The notes beneath the pieces were generated by a model that saw only the letters and a list, made by a program, of their open reading frames with translations, was not told the origin of the DNA and did not search any database. Source: Symbiodinium sp. CCMP2592 (taxonomy: Eukaryota; Sar; Dinophyceae; Suessiales; Symbiodiniaceae). From it: 64,000 nt of DNA. The stretch covers positions 425,993-489,992 of the forward strand of contig CAJNDT010005871.1 of NCBI GenBank assembly GCA_905221615.1. Reading direction: 5' to 3'. Made by a program: the position numbers and the translations under genes. Each line of letters begins with the position of its first letter. Position 1 is the stretch's first letter. Shown here piece by piece: positions 37,388-48,819 of the stretch.

Positions 37388-40235
37388 TATCCACCCAGAT
37401 CTCTGGGTCAAACCGTTCCTGCAGCCAGGTCTGCGCGACCCAAAGTTCTTCCAGTGGGCCTAGACCTTACGGGGCACGGGGCAAATAAAGCCTTATGCAG
37501 GGTGTACCTGGACCCTGAATACATAACCCACCCCCTCAAGAGCTGACGCAAGGAAATCATGACAAGGAACCCTGAAAAGCTGGGCTAGGCCCGGCTAGGC
37601 TTCGTAGGTCCATGCAGGGTTCATAGAAGTTCAGCGCTTCAGGTGCTGTTTGATCAGAACTTCCGAAGCCAATAGTATAGGTTTTGGGGTTTGGGGTTTA
37701 GGGTTTAGGGATTGGTAAGAGAGGACCGGGAGTTGGGAGCTATTGGAGCTTTTGGGTGTTCAAGTGGGTTTCCGATGGAGCATCCATAGAACAGTAGAGG
37801 GTAAGGTGTGAACCTGTAGGTATGCTTTCAGCTGCCAGCTACAGTCGAACCTTTTTTTGTGCAATGCCATTCCCCTGGCTGCAAAACACGACCTGCAGTC
37901 TCCATTGCAGTTCCTTGTCTTGGTCTAACTACTTATATGTAGGATCCCATAAGGTAGCCCCCTAAACGAACTACAAAAAGGAGATTACAGGCGAACCGGG
38001 AGCCATCCGCAAGACTAACTTTTGAACCAGAGAATCAGTTCCGTTGCTTAGAGGTGCAAGAGTCTTGGACTGGAGGGATATCGGAATCTTTCGGCAACGC
38101 TGCGCAGCCCTAAACCCTGTAATGCGGAACCTCAACTTCTGCTCTTCGACCTTAGGTGTTAGAGGTGCAAGGCTGTAGTGTTTAGGGGTCGGTATGGGTG
38201 ACACGACTGCCCTGGCCCTTCTCAAAGCCCGAATTCGATGAAGGACTCCTCGCTAAGGATACTTCCAAGCTTGAGCGACAACTGAACCAAGTAATGTTGA
38301 CATGTGAACCATCGTCAAGGCTACCTACTTGATTAATTACAAAGTAGGGGTTCCCGTTTACTAAACAAATCATGTCGGACTCCTCTGTTCCCGCTGCTCG
38401 CCGAGGTGGCTGACACGGCGGTCCAAATGGCTCCGCAGTTTACCTCTCAGAACTGTGCGGCTCTCAACACTCACAACCTTGTAGCCTTGCCTGTTTTGTT
38501 CGAGTTGTGAGAGACACTCCAAAACCCTCTAAATACCGAACCCAAAACGCCCTAAAACCATCCACCCCCCCAAACCCAAAACAAATCCCGAACCTCGAGC
38601 TCTCAAAGATGCCGAGCGGGATGACAGTATCAGAGCTCCTGCTTCGGTCGGATCACGCTTTAGGGTTGGAGGGGCTGGTTGAATTCCTTATTCTCGCAGC
38701 CACGCCCCTGAAGACGCCCTTGGCTAGCTTATGTTAGCTTCAACAGGCTTAGGCAGGATTCCGCATGCCAGAAGTTGTTGCAAGCAGTTGTTCCGGGGAG
38801 TACATGGCGATGCTTCTTGGCCTGGCACGGGTTCGGGATCATGCAGAACATTGGATGAAGGCTTGAAGGCATGCCCGTGTCATCTTTGGGCAGATCGCCA
38901 GCTTTATCCCGCTCACATGCATCACCTGCGCACGAGGTACTCCTGCGAGCTTGTGTCAGGCACTTTGGAGCAAGTATTTGAGGAGGGCCAGCGGGCCAGC
39001 AAAATGAGCTGCTGCCGGTGATCGTGACACGGTGCTCCTGGACTTCGGCCAGGGCCAGGAAAAGCTGTTGAATTGTTTAGGGTTTACCTTAAACCCTAAA
39101 CCCTAAAACCCTAAACCGCTTGAATTGCTTATGCACAGAAGTGGCGTTTTGGCAAGCTCTTGGGCAGAGACAGCGCGTTCTCGGGCACCACAACGAAGCT
39201 GAGGCCTTTACTTAAGGGGTCGGTGGTTTCGTTGCGGGAGTCGGGTTGAGAATTTCAGTCTTTCAATATAGAGATTCAACAAATTGTTGCAGTAGCTTTC
39301 ATCGTCAAAGGTTTTCCCTCCTTGGCGAGTTGTCTGTAGGGGTCCACCCCCGTAACCCCTTTAGAGTCTCTACACCATTTTACGGGGTTCGGCATATTCG
39401 GAAACTTTTCCAAATCAAGTCTCAAGACCCGATTCAGGCCCTCGTCCCCTGAAGCGTATTATCGTCCTCACTGCTTTCTATCAAGACCCTTTTCTAACTA
39501 TGTATGTAGCCCCGTATAAACACCCATCATTCCCTGAAGGCCCTGATCGTCCTTACATTTTTGCGTAGAAGTAGTATGTCCCAAGACCCTATTCTAAGCA
39601 TTGTCCCCCTATATAAGCCTGATCAACACTTTACAGAGCTCTGACGAGGAACCCCTCATTCTCATTAGTCAAGGTCCCTGCATTGCCCCATAGTCCGAAC
39701 AGCTGCCAGTGCCTGAGGTTCGAATCTGGTCGTGGCCCCGGCAGTGGCGGGGTTTTCAAGAGGCAAGATAGACAAAGCCCCATGGAACATGCGGAGTTAA
39801 CATTGGGGTTACTATTTAAGGATTGCTTTGTTGGCTCACACAGGTATCTGCAATTGTGCTGTAAGCTGTATGTTGAAGGTGCTTCTGCCTGTGTATGATT
39901 ATGTGTAGTTCTTGGGTCCTTGTTTCTTGAGTCATGACGTCCGTATAGAGAATTTTAGACGAATTTTCGCTCTTCTTGGACCGTGCTGCAAATAATGGCC
40001 TTTTAACTGGCAGTTATAGTGTTAGCTCGTGTTAGAAGGGTCGCTGATCTTGCAAACGGAAATGTAAAAATCAAGCCGTGATGCGGCTGTCCACTTGCTG
40101 TGCGTTGCCTGTTGGCGAAGCGGTTGAACTTTCAACCATCCGAATCTCTCGAGCGCACAGACCGCACACGCTTGTCGTGATGCCTGACCTGGTTGGCTTG
40201 TTTGCAGAAGCAGCAACCACCACAATCATAAAGCA
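37388..40235. other. gene-poor stretch with telomere-like islands
   Basis: No supportable gene. GGGTTTAGGGTTTAGGG occurs near 37,690. A small inverted telomere pair (TTTAGGGTTTACC facing CCCTAAACCCTAAAACCC) lies at 39,077-39,117. Frames up to 96 codons (38,731-39,021) are Cys-rich but show no known domain. Confidence 0.4.
39077..39117. repeat. inverted telomere-like pair
   Basis: A TTTAGGGTTTA arm is followed after two bases by a run of CCCTAAA and CCCTAAAA units, so the two arms are in opposite orientation, as in a head-to-head telomere relic. Confidence 0.7.
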
Positions 40236-40236
40236 T

Positions 40237-40294
<58 letters not shown>

Positions 40295-40306
40295 TACAAA
40301 TGTGTG

Positions 40307-40365
<59 letters not shown>

Positions 40366-40378
40366 ATATATATATATA
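40236..40378. repeat. compound CA/TA/TG microsatellite
   Basis: (CA)n passes into (TA)n, a short unique break (ACAAATGTGTG), then (TA)n, GTGTATG repeats and (TA)n. Open frames across it are low-complexity artefacts. Confidence 0.95.
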
Positions 40379-40825
40379 GATGCCGGCGAGCAGTGCAGCT
40401 TTCCCACCACCAATAGCAGCAGCAGCGGCTGCGGCAGAATAGCAAAGAACAAACCATATCAGCACAGCGCCCGTAGTCAAAATCCAACATAGCAGCGGCA
40501 GAAGCAGGTATACTTACTAATGCTAGCAAAATTATATATGCGAATGCAGCAACGACGACAGCCCATAAAACCTGTCATTTCCTTGCGAGCCGTCCCTAAA
40601 CCCGAAGTCCAGGTTTGGTCTTTCGCAACCATGCGCATCAATCACGAAGCGCTCTTCGACTCGATGGCGGCACAGGTCGGAGAGAGAAGCCCGGTTTTGA
40701 GCTTAGGGCTTTAGGGTTTGTGGTTGTTGAGTTTCTTTCGGTCCTGAAGTCCGAAGACCCGTAGGCCTTAGACCACATCCTTCAAACAATACACCAAACC
40801 CGGAGCATTTAAGCTATACTTCCTT
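40379..40825. other. no gene seen
   Basis: It contains a GCAGCAGCAGC run near 40,420 and TTTAGGGTTT at 40,711. No supportable coding region. Confidence 0.4.
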
Positions 40826-41240
40826 GGTTCCCTTGTAGAACCCCCCTATATGTGTCAGCATCTGCGCACCCCCCCCCCCCGCCCCCATCGTATCCCCCTC
40901 TGCTTCCCCCCCCCCCCCCGTGGTACCTGTGGTTCCTCTGCTTGTCTCCTTTCTCCCCCCCCCCCCTGTGGTACCTCTGGTTCCTCTGCTTGTCTCCTTT
41001 TCTGCCTGCTTCTCGCCCCCCCCCTGTGGTACCTGTGCTTCCTCTGCTTCTCTCCTTTTGTCCGTCGTGTCTGCTTCCTCTGCTTTCCTTGCTTCTCTCC
41101 TTTTGTCCGTGGTTTGTGCTTCCTCCGCTTCCTGGGCGTGCCGGGGGGGGGGGGGTACCATTGGGGGGGGGGGGGGGGGGGGGGTCGAGAACGCGGAACG
41201 CGGGCACATATAGATCCCTTCAAGGAACCCTTTAAGGAAC
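40826..41240. repeat. C/G-homopolymer minisatellite within an inverted repeat
   Basis: A unit of about 50-55 bp (GTGGTACCTGTGGTTCCTCT, then GCTTGTCTCC and a long poly-C run) is repeated about four times from 40,918. The array ends in poly-G runs of 13 and ~22 bases. The outer arms CCCTATATGTG near 40,846 and CACATATAGATCCC near 41,205 are inverted relative to each other. The Pro-, Gly- or Leu-rich open frames across it are artefacts. Confidence 0.8.
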
Positions 41241-41680
41241 CCCTAGGCCTTGAGCTAATCCCGGAGCCCTGTCCGATTTAGGTGTCGAAGCCCAAGAAAC
41301 TCCAAAATTAACGGTTGACACACTGCAGTACTGTAGCTGAAAAACTGGAAGGCTACCTACACCCGAAACCTTGAACATTTGAAACCCTAAGCATTGAAAC
41401 TTGGGCACTCAAAGAAGCACACGACATGAGCAACTGAACCCGGAAGGCTGTTGGCAAAAAGCCATAAACTCTGAACCCTTCAACCCTAAACCCTAAACTT
41501 GCCAGGCTAGTCCGAGAGTGAGTGTCAAAACCCTAAACTCTGAACCTGATACGGTGGATTGTGTGGAGCCTTGCCAGCCCTGTGCGAGTGCGTCATCATT
41601 TCAGGGCACATCAGAAGCCCCAAAGCTTCTTCGGACTTTGGGCTGCCCCCTTGGAGCCTCGACTCCACAGAAAGGTCCTA
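41241..41680. other. no gene seen
   Basis: Contains CCCTAAACCCTAAAC near 41,483 and no supportable coding region. Confidence 0.4.
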
Positions 41681-41772
41681 CGGCTGATGATATAAACCCC
41701 ATTATCAGGAATATACCATGATTCCCATAGTTTAGGGTCCTGAAGGTAATGCAAGCTTCATATCATAGACCG
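41681..41772. mobile_element. MITE family B, copy 4
   Basis: CGGCTGATGATATAAACCCC at the left and TTCATATCATAGACCG at the right, flanked by TA. The core words GGAATATACCATGATTCCCA and GTTTAGGGTCCTGAAGG match the family. Confidence 0.7.
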
Positions 41773-43719
41773 TAAGGGCCACAGCCTATGGTTAGGGCTC
41801 TGGGTGTTTTGGGTGTAGGGCTTCGGGTTTCGGGGGCGGGATTCACGCAAGCCTGGGGTTTAGGGTGTAGGGTTGAGCGATTAAGGTTCAGGCTTTAGGG
41901 CTTCAGAGTGTGGGCAGACTAAGAGCCCAGCCGCAGAAGGGTTTCGCGACCCAAAGAAATCGTTTGGGACTTATTCTGCTTGCCAGCAGGCCCAGGTTGA
42001 AAAAAAGGGGTGTAAGGGGGAATGTTAGCTCGATAAGGGTTCTGTCGCGGATTTGCAGAGTTTAGGGTTTGGGTAGGCTTTAAACCTCCTAATTCTCAAC
42101 GCTGGCAAAGGGTATGCCGGGTATGATTTAGAGACCATAAGCCCTGAGCCCTAAATCCTGAGACTTCAAGCCCCAAAACATAATCCTAAAACCCAAAACT
42201 ATGAATTCCACATGGGCTTTCTCGCGGCTTCAGCCCCATATTGGGGATACGGAGCACCGCCTCCTCCACTGGGCGCAGGAGAATCAAAACCCGAGGGGTC
42301 GGGTCGACAAAGGCGCGGGCCGAGGCGGCTCCGAAGGTCCCACCGGTTTGCTCAACCAGATTTGTGCCATACCCTCAACCTTAAACCCCTAAACCTAAAC
42401 CCTAAACCACCCGCGACGCCGGGTCGCGTCGTTGCGGTGATGCGACAGGGATACGGGGACATGGCGTCCCGAGAGCCAAGACTCCTGAAGGAATTAGTTC
42501 AAGGCGTGACCTCTGCACTCTGGAGAAGCGCGGGAAATCCATCATCACACCAACGTCGCACAAACGACGGGCAAAATCCTCGGATTCCCAAGGTAGTAGT
42601 GGCAGAGCCATTGCCCGGAAAGACCGAGCTGGCCTTCCGGCAGCCAAGATCAAGGAGTGCGCCCTAGACCCCCATGGTCCAGGCGTCCGACAGCCTTCGG
42701 CTACTGCAATATGGGAACATGCCGGCTGTCAAGCATGAGTCAGCAAACTGCTTGGCATACAGTGCACATCTCTTTGGGCCCAAAACCCCTAAACCCCTAA
42801 GCCCAAACCCCGAACCAACCCTTTTGGGAACCCCCAAAACCCCTAGGCCTCAAAGACTTAAAGAATTAAGGGAACCGCTTGAACTTTCGGAGGTCCAAGG
42901 CTGGCTGCTAAGCAACTTCGACCCACAGCACCTTTCGTGGCCCTGTGCTGCGATTGACCGGGCTCGTGTTCTGCCTCGGGGGCCTCGAGGGGGGTTTAAG
43001 GGTTTAGGAGCTTCTTTTCAGGGCCCCCTTCAAAGGGATCTATAGGCGTTTAAGGGTTTAGAGGTTGGGGTGTAGTGTTTAGGATAGGATGAAGGATCCC
43101 CTGTACAGGGGCTCTTCTTTGGGATTACCCCGCCTAGCTCCATCCAACCTTTGGAGCCATCTGACATGAGGAACTACATGTGGAGGGCATTTACAAGCAT
43201 TTGATAAGAGTTCTGCGCAGGAACGCAGCTTGAGTTGTCAAAGAGATAGAGAGAAAGACAGAGTATGACAGAGTGAGAGCAATTCATGTACACACATGTT
43301 CCCTTAACTTTATGTATGGATTTGTGTTTACTCGTTTATGGATTATTTGTAATATGTATTGTATGTGTGCATGTATGTACGTATGTGTATATACATATCT
43401 GCGTATATAGATATGATATGTCAGACATGCGCATGTAAAGGTGAAGCAAGAGCTTTGGGATTCAGGACGCGCAGGTTCTAGACCCTGCGGCCGAAAAGCG
43501 CCCAGCTTCCAACTGTTCAGGGTGGTCTCGAGAGGCGTTTGCGGCTCAACCCCCAGAGCCAAGCTCTTACCGCTAAACCTAAGGCCCTGGACGCCGTTCC
43601 GAAGCCATATAGCCCTAAATGCTGAAACTCAGTGAAAGCGCATCCTTGCGTTGACGAGTGGAGATTCAGATGCATTGCGTGTCCCTAAAACCTAAACCCT
43701 AAAGCCCTAACCCTTAAAT
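41773..43719. other. gene-poor stretch; possible tRNA-like arms
   Basis: No supportable protein gene. At 43,441-43,590, CGCAGGTTCTAGACCCTGCG could form a tRNA T-arm-like hairpin after GCAAGAGCTTTGG, and the opposite strand has a related GGTAAGAGCTTGG block. Neither makes a full cloverleaf by eye, so a decayed tRNA-derived repeat is only a possibility. A GTATGT/ACAT-rich zone lies at 43,345-43,420. Confidence 0.3.
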
Positions 43720-43819
43720 GGGAGATTCCGAAAATTGGGGACCCTAATATAGTACCCTAAAATACTCGGATCCTTACTATAAGCCCAAAATATGGTACTC
43801 CCCTCATTTTCGGAAACCC
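43720..43819. mobile_element. MITE family C, copy 2
   Basis: GGGAGATTCCGAAAATTGGG at the left and CATTTTCGGAAACCC at the right, with the GGATCCTTACTATAA core. A separate half copy with GTACTCCCCTCATTTTCGGA follows at 43,891-43,917. Confidence 0.7.
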
Positions 43820-44230
43820 TAAACCCTTATAGAGCCCTTGAAAGGAACCCTTACAGTACCCTTATCGTCCTCCTTTAAAGGAACCCTAAGGTACTCCCCT
43901 CATTTTCGGAAGCTCCCAAAGCCTGAAACCCCAAGCTGAAACCCTCGCCTCTCCAGCCCAAGAAGTTGTTGCCCCGAGGCTCGAAGTAAGACATAAGTCG
44001 GACACTTTGTCCCAGATGTTTGGGGAGATCTCTTCAAGCTGCGCTCAAAATGATCCCTTCTAGGGGAATTTTAAGCACCTCTGAGGTCACAGTGTCAGTA
44101 GTAAGTTACCTGTAATCCCTTACCCAGAACCCTCGCACCTATCTAAGTAGCCTTGAGCAGGATCGAGTCCCAAATTAGCGGATCTGCTTTCCAGATCCTC
44201 CCGGAGTTCGACTATCCGACCTTGCCATCT
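43820..44230. other. no gene seen; half copy of MITE C
   Basis: The right half of a family C element is repeated at 43,891-43,917. Otherwise the sequence is telomere-like words and unique DNA. Confidence 0.45.
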
Positions 44231-44319
44231 GGGAGTTTCCGAAAACCTTATTTTGGGGTCCTTATAATAAGGATCCTACTATTTAGGGTGCGAAATCTGG
44301 GTCCCCTTTTCCGGAAACT
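44231..44319. mobile_element. MITE family C, copy 3
   Basis: GGGAGTTTCCGAAAACCTTA at the left and TTTTCCGGAAACTCCC at the right. ATCT flanks both ends, a likely 4-bp target duplication. The core is GGGGTCCTTATAATAAGGAT. Confidence 0.85.
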
Positions 44320-44875
44320 CCCATCTGGAGACGTCAGAGCTCTCTTTTTGCGTCGTGTCATTGGAAGAGAAAAGCATCACCCCAATGCCCCAAATGGTGT
44401 CACCCTGTTCCCTGAACGGTTAGAACCAGAAGCCCTACTCAACTACTATGCCAGAAGCCCCATTCCCTAAACGGTTAATTAGAGCCACACCCTTGACCGT
44501 ATCTCCTCCCAGTGACCAGAGATGAGTCTGGTCGCATTTGCCAGGAACGTGCTCTGGTCCTATGCCAAGCCGTGGCCTCAAGATGACCCAGAACTTTATT
44601 GTGTTGGATTTGATCATGTTTTATACAAGCGAATGTTAAATTACATCACAGCATGGGAGTCCGTTTTCTTGACTATGAGCAAGAGCAGTTGATAGCAGTG
44701 TTTCACTTGAGCCGCCACCAACTGTATAAGTGCTTCAATTTTCCTTTGCTGCCGCCGCACCTTGTAGTGACAGGATGTTCGAAATCCAAAGGGGGTCCAT
44801 TCTGTTCTGGAAAATGGCGAAGATTAGCTAGATCAGCTAGATTAAAAGATCGCGCGGCAGTACTACTATACCTTA
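44320..44875. other. no gene seen
   Basis: A 106-codon plus-strand frame (44,653-44,973) has protein-like composition at first but runs into the next MITE. No domain is recognised. Confidence 0.35.
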
Positions 44876-44970
44876 GAAGCTGCCCCCACCCTGTAATAGT
44901 GACTATAAGGATTATATTAGGGCCCTATTATATTCCTATTATATCACTATTACAGGGTGGGGGCCCCTTC
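44876..44970. mobile_element. MITE family E, copy 1
   Basis: GAAGCTGCCCCCACCCTGTA at the left mirrors TACAGGGTGGGGGCCCCTTC at the right, with an AT-rich palindromic centre (GGGCCCTATTATATTCC). TA flanks both ends. A second copy is at 58,598. Confidence 0.8.
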
Positions 44971-45472
44971 TAAACTATACCTTGTTCATGATGCGGTCTC
45001 CTGTTTAGGTCAGCAGCAATCGCCCTGATGCTTCCGGGGTCACTAGGCAAGCCAGGAGTGTGGGAAGCCAGTCGTGCTCTCCGACACGATGGACACTTAC
45101 ACCCAGACCTTTGCTGCACATGGGCTTTACAATAAGGATCCGCTTAGAAGTAGCATCTGTTTTCCAAACCAAGGTCCCTCAGCATGCAATACACATGCAT
45201 GTATGTGTACATGTATATACAGACACATGTATGTAAGCAGTAAGCACGTTAGACAATAATCGAAACATACGTGTACACAGATCTGTACACACAGGAGCAT
45301 TCACATATGTATATATATATATATATAGATTATGTGTGTGTAGGTATGTATACATGTACGTATGTATACATGGTATGATGTCGGGATATACGTACATGCA
45401 GACATGCAGACAGACAGACAGACACACAGTATTAACTTCTACACCCTGAAGGTGTTTCTCTGCCGGCATTGA
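44971..45472. other. no gene; ACAT/TATG-rich microsatellite zone
   Basis: From about 45,190 to 45,426 the sequence is made of ATGTATACATGT-like words, a short (TA)n run near 45,308 and a GACA run near 45,407. No coding region. Confidence 0.6.
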
Positions 45473-45563
45473 CTTACCTTTGGTTAGTAGGGAATGGAAG
45501 AATGGTAGTAATAGTAGTTTCAATTGTACCCCATTCCTCCATTCCCTACTAACCAAAGGTAAG
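45473..45563. mobile_element. MITE family I, copy 1
   Basis: CTTACCTTTGGTTAGTAGGG at the left exactly mirrors CCCTACTAACCAAAGGTAAG at the right, and TTGA flanks both ends as a perfect 4-bp target duplication. The interior (GGTAGTAATAGTAGTTTCAA) is shared with the copy at 49,772. Confidence 0.88.
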
Positions 45564-46464
45564 TTGACCCACGAGGTTGGCTGTCAAGAACTACAGCCTG
45601 TTCCAGAGTGCTGCCGACGAGATCGTGAAGAGAGGCTGGTATTGAGATGACTAGCGGGGCAGACGGTTCAATACTATCCCTTAAAAAAGCTCTTCGTGTC
45701 AATGTTTAAAATATAATAGTTCCCAAGATCTGTTCTACACGTTAGGCCCCTATGTGTCATGGTCAACGGTATGTTGGCCCAGTATGTGTCATGCCTTCAA
45801 TTCATGCGTAAAGCCCGAAGGGTTCAGTGAACACTGCCTCCCAACCAAATCCGAGTTCAATTCAAGATACTTGCCCTTAACCGCAGCTTTCGGTTTCAGG
45901 ACGAGGGCCTATATATTGAATCTTCCATACCTGGGGCCATGGCATCCCTTTGAATCTCTGATGTGGGGTTTCCCCGAGATCTAATCTCAATAAGAATGGC
46001 TTGCAATACAACAGACAGGGTAGCTGAAGCTAAACCGCTGCACTGGTGCCAACCAAAAATTCGGAAAGTTAGCTACATGTCCCGAAAAGCCTGAACTAAC
46101 CCACGAAGCCTTCTCCGAACTCCGGAGTGATTGCCCATCCGAGAAATGACATGAAGAGGATTTCTCTTTCCAAAACCCCAGACCCTGAAGACTAAACCTC
46201 GTCGACAATCCTGGTTTAGGGTTTAGGGTTGAGGGTTAGGAATCGTGTCCCAAGCCTTCACAGCCCTAAACCCTGAAGCCTTGAAAGCATTATCGAAACC
46301 CTGAGGGTTGTGCCAATCCTGAGGCGATCCCTCTAAACTAAAGCGAAGACGATTGGGTACAGCATTCTGACTTGCCTTTACCCTGAACCAACTTAACCCT
46401 AAAGCCCTCAAACCCTAAAACCCTCAAACCTTAAAACCCTTAACGCTCTCAGAAGTTCCCCAGT
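45564..46464. other. gene-poor stretch
   Basis: No supportable gene. GGTTTAGGGTTTAGGG occurs near 46,212, and a CCCTAAA-like run at 46,385-46,442. Confidence 0.4.
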
Positions 46465-46578
46465 CATGAGGACCCTTGGGGGGGAGGGGGTAGGGGGCCT
46501 TAATGATTTTCATAAGGACCATTTAAGGAATCACAGTCCCCCACCCCCCTCCCCCTACCCCCCTATGGGTCCCTATGA
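46465..46578. mobile_element. palindromic G/C-run element G, copy 1
   Basis: CATGAGGACCCTTGGGGGGG at the left mirrors CCCCCTATGGGTCCCTATG at the right, with long G-runs in one arm and C-runs in the other and a TTAATGATTTTCATAAGGA centre. A related element is at 55,366. Confidence 0.65.
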
Positions 46579-46674
46579 CTTAGGCTCGTTCTTGATGAAG
46601 GAATACCTAGGGCTCCTTTGAGGGATCCTTTGAGGGATCTATAGGGTTTAGTTAGGGTTTAGGGCTGAGGGGTT

Positions 46675-46730
46675 TAAGGGGCCTAATAATTAGAATAGGG
46701 TTTGGGGCCCTTTACAGCAGGCTCTTGATA
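46675..46730. mobile_element. MITE family F end, truncated
   Basis: GGGGCCTAATAATTAGAATA followed by GGGTTTGGGGCCC is the left end of family F; no matching right end is seen. Confidence 0.5.
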
Positions 46731-48242
46731 ATGCCTAGAACTCCTTTGAGGGATCCTTTTAAGGGGTCCCTATGACCCAGGAGTGGATTACCTGGCGCGC
46801 ACGCCGCAGAATCTCTCCAACTCGCCGAAGCCCCAGAGTCGACTGACAAGCTCCGCGGGCTTTTGGAGTTGCAAGGAGGGTTTAGGGTTTGAGGGCTTTA
46901 GGGTTTAGGGTTTAAAGATTTTTTTGGAGATTTTTGTAGGATTGTGAAAGCTTTCAGGAGTCTTGAGGCTTTGAGCTTCCTTAAATACATTAGAAGCCCA
47001 AAAGTTGAAAACCCAATAGCCTCAATCCTTAAGAGTAATGTATAGGGAATCCCAGCACTAATTGTCTTTAATCCGGTGTCCAACTTTATGAGGGTTTACT
47101 GTAATGGTTGATAGAGGCTGCGGGTTTGCAAAGGAGTTTCGGTGTCAGGACCAGGGTTCGGTTTGGCGTTGGGTTACAGGATCCTTCTGGAGGGTTTTGG
47201 GTTTCGGGGCAAGGTTCTTCTGGCGAGCATGCCTTTCAATCCTCTGAAAGATGCTATTGCACACGATCAGTTCTTTACAGGCCTGAACCATGACCAGCAT
47301 TGTTCCTCCTGAGGCTTGCGTCATCCAGCTGTGGCGGGGTCTTTTCAAAACACTTCTTCTACGTGTATTATCGTTTCCAATCGAAGCTTGTAGCCTTGGG
47401 CGAACCCTGAACCCTAAACCCTTAACCCTTAAACCCTAACCCCCCTAACCCTAAACCCCAAACCGAGAGCGTGTTTCTGCAGTCAGCTCTGATTGCGAGA
47501 ACTGCAGGGTGAAGTCGCAGAATGCTCGGTGCAACTCGTAGGGAGAGTGTTTGATTCATTCTTTGTGGCCTGTTTGCAGAGTTGCCGGCAGTTAAAAACC
47601 CCACAAGACCCTTACCTAAAAGCCCTAAACCCCCACCTATACCGTAAACCCCAACCCTGCAATGCGGGCTTCGTCCTTGCTAGGTAAGAGGGGAAAAACA
47701 CCCCAAGTCTACAGATCGGTGGCTGAGGGTGTGGGCCTATGGCGTCATCAGCTCCAGGTGCACAGCCTTTCTTATGGGTTGGCCTTTGGGATCTTTTGCA
47801 ATTTCCCTGCTATTTTGTAGAGAGCTATAGTAGTAAATAATTTTCAAAGGGCTTAAAGGACAACTCAGTTTCTTATGGGTTTAGGGTTAGGGGTTTGAGG
47901 CTTAGAGATTTAGGGCTTAAGAGTTCAGGTTTGGGTTTCGGGTTCAGGGTTTGGGCTGTGATAGGCATGGGCCGTCACAACTTGATGTCCGAACCCATTA
48001 GCCCTTCTGTGAACCCCCCCGCCCAAAAAGCCATGGAACCCTAAACCCTAAAGGTTTAGGGCTTCGGGCCCTAACCCCTGAGACTCTGGCAACCTTGACG
48101 AGTGTTAATTATTGATATCATTCCTTGCCGGCGGTACAAGATGTCGCCTCAAACCGGCTAAAACGGAGCCCTTACCTGACGCGCTTAAAGCACTCGTTTT
48201 CCCAAACGGTCTCCATATGGATTTCGTGTGTATTTGCAAACA
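46731..48242. other. gene-poor stretch with telomere-like islands
   Basis: No supportable gene. GGGTTTAGGGTTTAAA lies near 46,900, CCCTAAACCCTTAACC runs at 47,405-47,465, and an inverted pair CCCTAAACCCTAAAGGTTTAGGG at 48,038-48,062. Confidence 0.4.
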
Positions 48243-48310
48243 GGCGTTTCCGAAACAGGGGACACTAATATAGCACCCTAAATTGTAGGATCCCTACTGA
48301 GGCGTTTCAC
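48243..48310. mobile_element. MITE family C, decayed copy
   Basis: GGCGTTTCCGAAACAGGGGA, then the core words ACTAATATAGCACCCTAAAT and GTAGGATCCCTACT; the right end is damaged. Confidence 0.45.
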
Positions 48311-48709
48311 ATTGAAAAGTGTAAACGTTAACATGGACGGCCTCTTTTTCCTGACTGAACCGCTTTGGTCCAACGGACAGTTTTTTGTTTTTTAGACTGA
48401 GCACCAAGAAGATGTTATTACTAACTGCTCAGGCAGACCTTCTTGCATGAAAGGCGAAGAGGGCGACCGCCTAAGCACTAAACCCCGAAGCGCCCACGCG
48501 TAGGAGGTTTGGGATTTGAGGTTAAGCCCCAAGCAGCCTAATAAAGCCTTCTAGTGCCTTCTTTCCCACGAAAAGCCCGGCAAGCCCCATTGAGGCCTTT
48601 GTCCAAGCTTGATGAAACCATAGCGAACCTACCTACCTACCAACCTGCCCTTACCTATGTATTTGCCTATCTACCTGCACACATGCATTCACATGTGCAC
48701 ATACAGACA
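48311..48709. other. no gene seen
   Basis: Unique DNA with ACCTACCTACC-type words at the right end. No supportable coding region. Confidence 0.4.
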
Positions 48710-48819
48710 TGGGTGGTTGTCAAAATTAGGGTCCCTTTTTGGGGACCTATTATAATGTATAATACCTCACCCATTATTCAAGGTACCCAATTAGGGACCA
48801 TAATTTTGACAACTACCCA
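48710..48819. mobile_element. MITE family A, copy 2
   Basis: TGGGTGGTTGTCAAAATTAG at the left and ATAATTTTGACAACTACCCA at the right. The flanks are CA(T) on the left and CAT on the right. Confidence 0.82.

Noticed and set aside
39710-39775. GGTTCGAATC, a tRNA B-box-like word
   Set aside because: The flanking bases do not pair as a T-arm stem, and no A-box or cloverleaf can be built upstream.
40071-41281. Pro-, Gly-, Tyr- and Ile-rich open frames up to 152 codons on both strands
   Set aside because: They follow microsatellite and homopolymer runs and have no non-repetitive coding signal.
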